Shown here: positions 61,650 to 64,000 of the stretch, piece by piece
Numbering within the stretch: the stretch's first letter is position 1
How the letters are laid out: every line of letters begins with the position of its first letter
NCBI GenBank assembly: GCA_019359175.1
Contig: JAHHHU010000007.1
Coordinates: 1-64,000 of the forward strand
DNA: 64,000 bases
Source of the DNA: Phormidium tanganyikae FI6-MK23
GTDB lineage: Bacteria; Cyanobacteriota; Cyanobacteriia; Leptolyngbyales; Leptolyngbyaceae
Direction of reading: 5' to 3'
The notes under the pieces: generated by a model
Databases searched by the model: none
What the model saw: the letters and a program-made list of their open reading frames with translations, nothing else
Told to the model about the DNA's origin: nothing
Position numbers and translations under genes: made by a program

Positions 61650-62456
61650 ATGATTACGACGGCTGTTGATTCGTATTCGCCTGATGCGACCTTGGTTCAA
61701 GCGGCAATGAGCGCGATCGATGCGTTTGAACAATCGAGTGCTGCGGGCGTGTGGGCGTGTTTGGATAAAGCGACGATCATTTCAGAACTGCGATCGCGCA
61801 TTGCCGATCCGTTTCAGATTAATCAAGGTGGGCAACCGTTCTGCGGCCCTGCGAGTGTTTTGTTTGAACTGGTGCGAAAACAGCCGAGTCGCTACGTTCA
61901 GATCTGTCAAAACTTGTTTGAAAGTGGCGGATTTCAAGGAACAAAGCTTTGGATTCGGGCAGATGAGGAACTGAGGGGGAATGTCGATCGCACTCTCCGA
62001 ATGAGCCAAGCGGATTGGATGGTGTTAGCGACGCTGAGAGAGTCTGAAAATCTCTTGTTTCCCGTTGAGCCGAATGCACCCGATTTGATTCGCAACTTAG
62101 CAGGAATGACGAAATCTTGGGAGATTAAAGGCTGGATTCAAGAGCTTTTAGGGTATTCAAAAACGACCCATCATCAGGCGTATTTGTTTAACGATCTCGA
62201 TGCGATGAATCAATCGATCGCGGCTATTCAAGCGGGCGGTGTGGCGATGTTGCTGATTACGGCTGAGGGATTGCTGAAAGATAATCTGTCGCCGATTCCG
62301 TTTCCAAGCCATTGGGTGACATTGCTTGGAAATTTTGGGGTGAATGGCGATCGAGTAAACTTTGACATCTATACCTGGGCGCAAAAAGTAACGGTACAAA
62401 CGGATGTGAACTCGTTTAAGAAGTACTTCTGGGTGAGTGTGACGGGAATGGCGTAG
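61650..62456 (+). CDS. Candidate papain-like (C39-type) cysteine protein
   Basis: 268 residues from ATG 61650 (a GTG at 61647 is also served by the AGGAG at 61633). A Gln-rich approach and C65 appear in NQGGQPFCGPASVLFELV, a Q-x4-C-G-P arrangement as in papain-like peptidases (oxyanion Gln, nucleophile Cys). A candidate His is H221 in PFPSHWVTLLGNF, with N/D downstream (NFDIYTWA). No signal peptide and no obvious partner gene. Could be a self-acting effector or scaffold enzyme; activity is not proven by sequence. Confidence 0.55.
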   Translation: MITTAVDSYSPDATLVQAAMSAIDAFEQSSAAGVWACLDKATIISELRSRIADPFQINQGGQPFCGPASVLFELVRKQPSRYVQICQNLFESGGFQGTKLWIRADEELRGNVDRTLRMSQADWMVLATLRESENLLFPVEPNAPDLIRNLAGMTKSWEIKGWIQELLGYSKTTHHQAYLFNDLDAMNQSIAAIQAGGVAMLLITAEGLLKDNLSPIPFPSHWVTLLGNFGVNGDRVNFDIYTWAQKVTVQTDVNSFKKYFWVSVTGMA

Positions 62457-62497
62457 TCAGCTTGATCGATTTTTCGCTCCGATTGTGAATTCGGAAA

Positions 62498-62576
62498 GCC
62501 CCCTAAATCCCCCATTCTGGGGGACTTTGAACAGAGATTTTCCTGAAGATCCCCCAGAATGGGGGATTTAGGGGGC
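62498..62576. repeat. Dispersed palindromic repeat, copy 3 (perfect 27-bp arms)
   Basis: Left arm 62498-62524 (GCCCCCTAAATCCCCCATTC then TGGGGGA) and right arm 62550-62576 are exact reverse complements, separated by 25 bases. The core is shared with copies 1 and 2. Confidence 0.9.
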
Positions 62577-62668
62577 AGAAGTCGCCTACAACGAAGCGAG
62601 AGAATCGATTCGTGAAATCGGGAGCTTTGCCGATAAAATAAGTACCTGTTCTATCCGGGCTAGGGTTT

Positions 62669-64000
62669 ATGTCTGTCCTGTCATCTGCGCCATTCTCTGC
62701 TGCCGAAATTGCATCTGAAGGAATTAAGCCTGACGAATACGAAGAGATTGTGCGGCGTTTGGGTCGCCATCCGAACAAGGCTGAACTGGGAATGTTTGGC
62801 GTGATGTGGTCGGAACACTGCTGCTACAAAAATTCTCGATCGTTGTTAAAGCAGTTTCCGACCGAGGGCGATCGTATTCTCGTTGGGCCAGGTGAGAATG
62901 CGGGCGTGATCGATCTGGGTGATGGCTTGCAGTTGGCATTTAAGATCGAGTCGCATAATCACCCTTCTGCCGTGGAGCCGTTTCAAGGTGCTGCGACCGG
63001 AGTGGGCGGGATTTTGCGCGATATTTTTACGATGGGGGCAAGACCGATCGCGCTTCTCAATTCCCTTCGATTCGGAACGCTCGATGATGCTCGGACTCGT
63101 CGGATTGTAAACGGCGTTGTGGCTGGAATTTCTCACTATGGGAATTGCGTCGGAGTGCCCACGGTTGGGGGTGAAGTTTATTTCGATCAAGCTTATTCCG
63201 GCAATCCATTAGTCAATGTGATGGCGTTGGGACTGATGGAAACGACGGAGATCGTCAAGTCGGGCGCGAAAGGATTGGGCAATCCGGTGCTGTATGTTGG
63301 ATCGACGACCGGACGAGATGGCATGGGCGGCGCGAGTTTTGCCAGTGCAGAATTGAGCGATGAATCGATCGACGATCGACCCGCTGTGCAAGTCGGTGAT
63401 CCGTTCCTCGAAAAGTCCTTGATCGAAGCTTGTTTAGAAGCCTTCAAAACAGGTGCAGTTGTTGCCGCGCAAGACATGGGAGCAGCGGGAATCACTTGTT
63501 CAACTTCAGAAATGGCGGCGAAAGGCGGAGTCGGAATTGAATTAGATTTAGATCTGATTCCGGTGCGAGAAACGGGAATGGTTCCATATGAATATTTACT
63601 ATCTGAATCACAAGAACGAATGCTGTTTGTGGCAGAGAAGGGACGAGAGCAAGAACTGATTGATGTTTTCGAGAAATGGGGACTTCATGCAGTTGTTGCT
63701 GGAAAAGTGATTGAAGAAGAGATCGTGCGAATTCTGTTTCAAGGTGCGATCGCGGCTGAAATTCCCGCGACAGCTTTGGCAGACAACACACCGATCTATC
63801 AGCGCGAACTGATCAGCGAACCCCCCGAATATGCTCAGAAAGCTTGGGCATGGACAGTCGAGAGTTTGCCAAATTGCGATGAAAAGGGAATTGGTGATCG
63901 CAGTTGGAATCAGATCTTATCCACTGTTTTGAATACTCCTACGATCGCATCGAAACGCTGGATTTATCGCCAATACGACCACCAGGTTCAAAACAATACC
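62669..64000 (+). CDS. purL: Phosphoribosylformylglycinamidine synthase, large/PurL subunit (3' end outside window)
   Basis: Open from ATG 62669 to the window end (444 codons without stop). Small-type Pur[13 protein letters not shown] (about 50-61), [34 protein letters not shown] (ATP/Mg site), [16 protein letters not shown], then [11 protein letters not shown]. It converts FGAR to FGAM with glutamine and ATP, working with PurQ and PurS. In this family the remaining third lies outside the window. A palindromic repeat is about 90 bases upstream. Confidence 0.96.
   Translation, partial: MSVLSSAPFSAAEIASEGIKPDEYEEIVRRLGRHPNKAELGMFGVMWSEHCCYKNSRSLLKQFPTEGDRILVGPGENAGVIDLGDGLQLAFKIESHNHPSAVEPFQGAATGVGGILRDIFTMGARPIALLNSLRFGTLDDARTRRIVNGVVAGISHYGNCVGVPTVGGEVYFDQAYSGNPLVNVMALGLMETTEIVKSGAKGLGNPVLYVGSTTGRDGMGGASFASAELSDESIDDRPAVQVGDPFLEKSLIEACLEAFKTGAVVAAQDMGAAGITCSTSEMAAKGGVGIELDLDLIPVRETGMVPYEYLLSESQERMLFVAEKGREQELIDVFEKWGLHAVVAGKVIEEEIVRILFQGAIAAEIPATALADNTPIYQRELISEPPEYAQKAWAWTVESLPNCDEKGIGDRSWNQILSTVLNTPTIASKRWIYRQYDHQVQNNT

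Noticed and set aside
1-64000. CRISPR arrays, tRNA or rRNA genes
   Set aside because: No regularly spaced direct repeats and no tRNA T-loop/anticodon pattern seen on either strand.

Overview
The window is chromosomal DNA from a cyanobacterium, most likely a filamentous Leptolyngbya-like lineage. Evidence: a psaK photosystem I gene; the cyanobacterial order ffh - rpsP - KH protein - phoH; an AI-2E transporter, DUF3153, DUF2949 and PATAN-receiver proteins; and very many HIP1-type GCGATCGC/CGATCG words. Gene density is high, both strands are used, and most transcription units are short. No tRNA, rRNA or CRISPR array was seen.

Layout. 1-9.1 kb is patchy and accessory: the end of an IS5-type element, a coiled-coil lipoprotein, a short-chain dehydrogenase, a 113-bp MITE-like element, an unrecognised beta-type small protein, a Tat-exported dienelactone hydrolase, a holin-like pair, an HNH nuclease, a large FAD protein and an IS701 relic. 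9.4-20 kb holds a class C beta-lactamase-like hydrolase, a TMEM175 channel, broken GNAT and ribbon-helix-helix genes, cpdA (cAMP phosphodiesterase) with a perfect CRP-type operator upstream, a META-domain protein, TspO, an APC permease, a SPOR-like protein and a GH1 glucosidase. 19.7-23.6 kb is the translation/secretion cluster phoH - KH - rpsP - ffh, with a toxin-antitoxin pair lodged between rpsP and ffh. 23.7-35.2 kb has a PD-(D/E)XK-like protein, DUF2252, a TPR protein, a nucleoside-type (BMP family) ABC transporter without a local binding protein, a ferritin-like protein, DUF3153, an AI-2E transporter, a LapA-like protein, scpA and a Uma2 nuclease.

35.2-46 kb is one minus-strand chemotaxis-type operon of the Pix/Ptx type (PatA-like regulator, CheY, CheW, MCP with GAF, CheA hybrid kinase, second MCP with GAF). 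The first MCP keeps the Cys-His chromophore-binding signature of cyanobacteriochromes; the second does not. After a 948-bp gene-free gap come psaK (TTG start) and a universal-stress-type gene. The leader of the latter contains a c-di-AMP (ydaO/yuaA) riboswitch followed by a hairpin that buries the ribosome binding site. The rest (48.5-64 kb) carries a DMT exporter coupled to a CrtISO-like oxidoreductase, an FKBP isomerase, a GT2 glycosyltransferase, a B12-binding radical SAM enzyme, purB, an SH3 lipoprotein, trhO, a GT4 glycosyltransferase, DUF2949, a papain-like candidate and the start of purL.

The most interesting signals are regulatory: a CRP operator in front of the enzyme that destroys cAMP, and a c-di-AMP aptamer in front of a stress-protein gene. 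Dispersed palindromic repeats with a shared core occur at three places.
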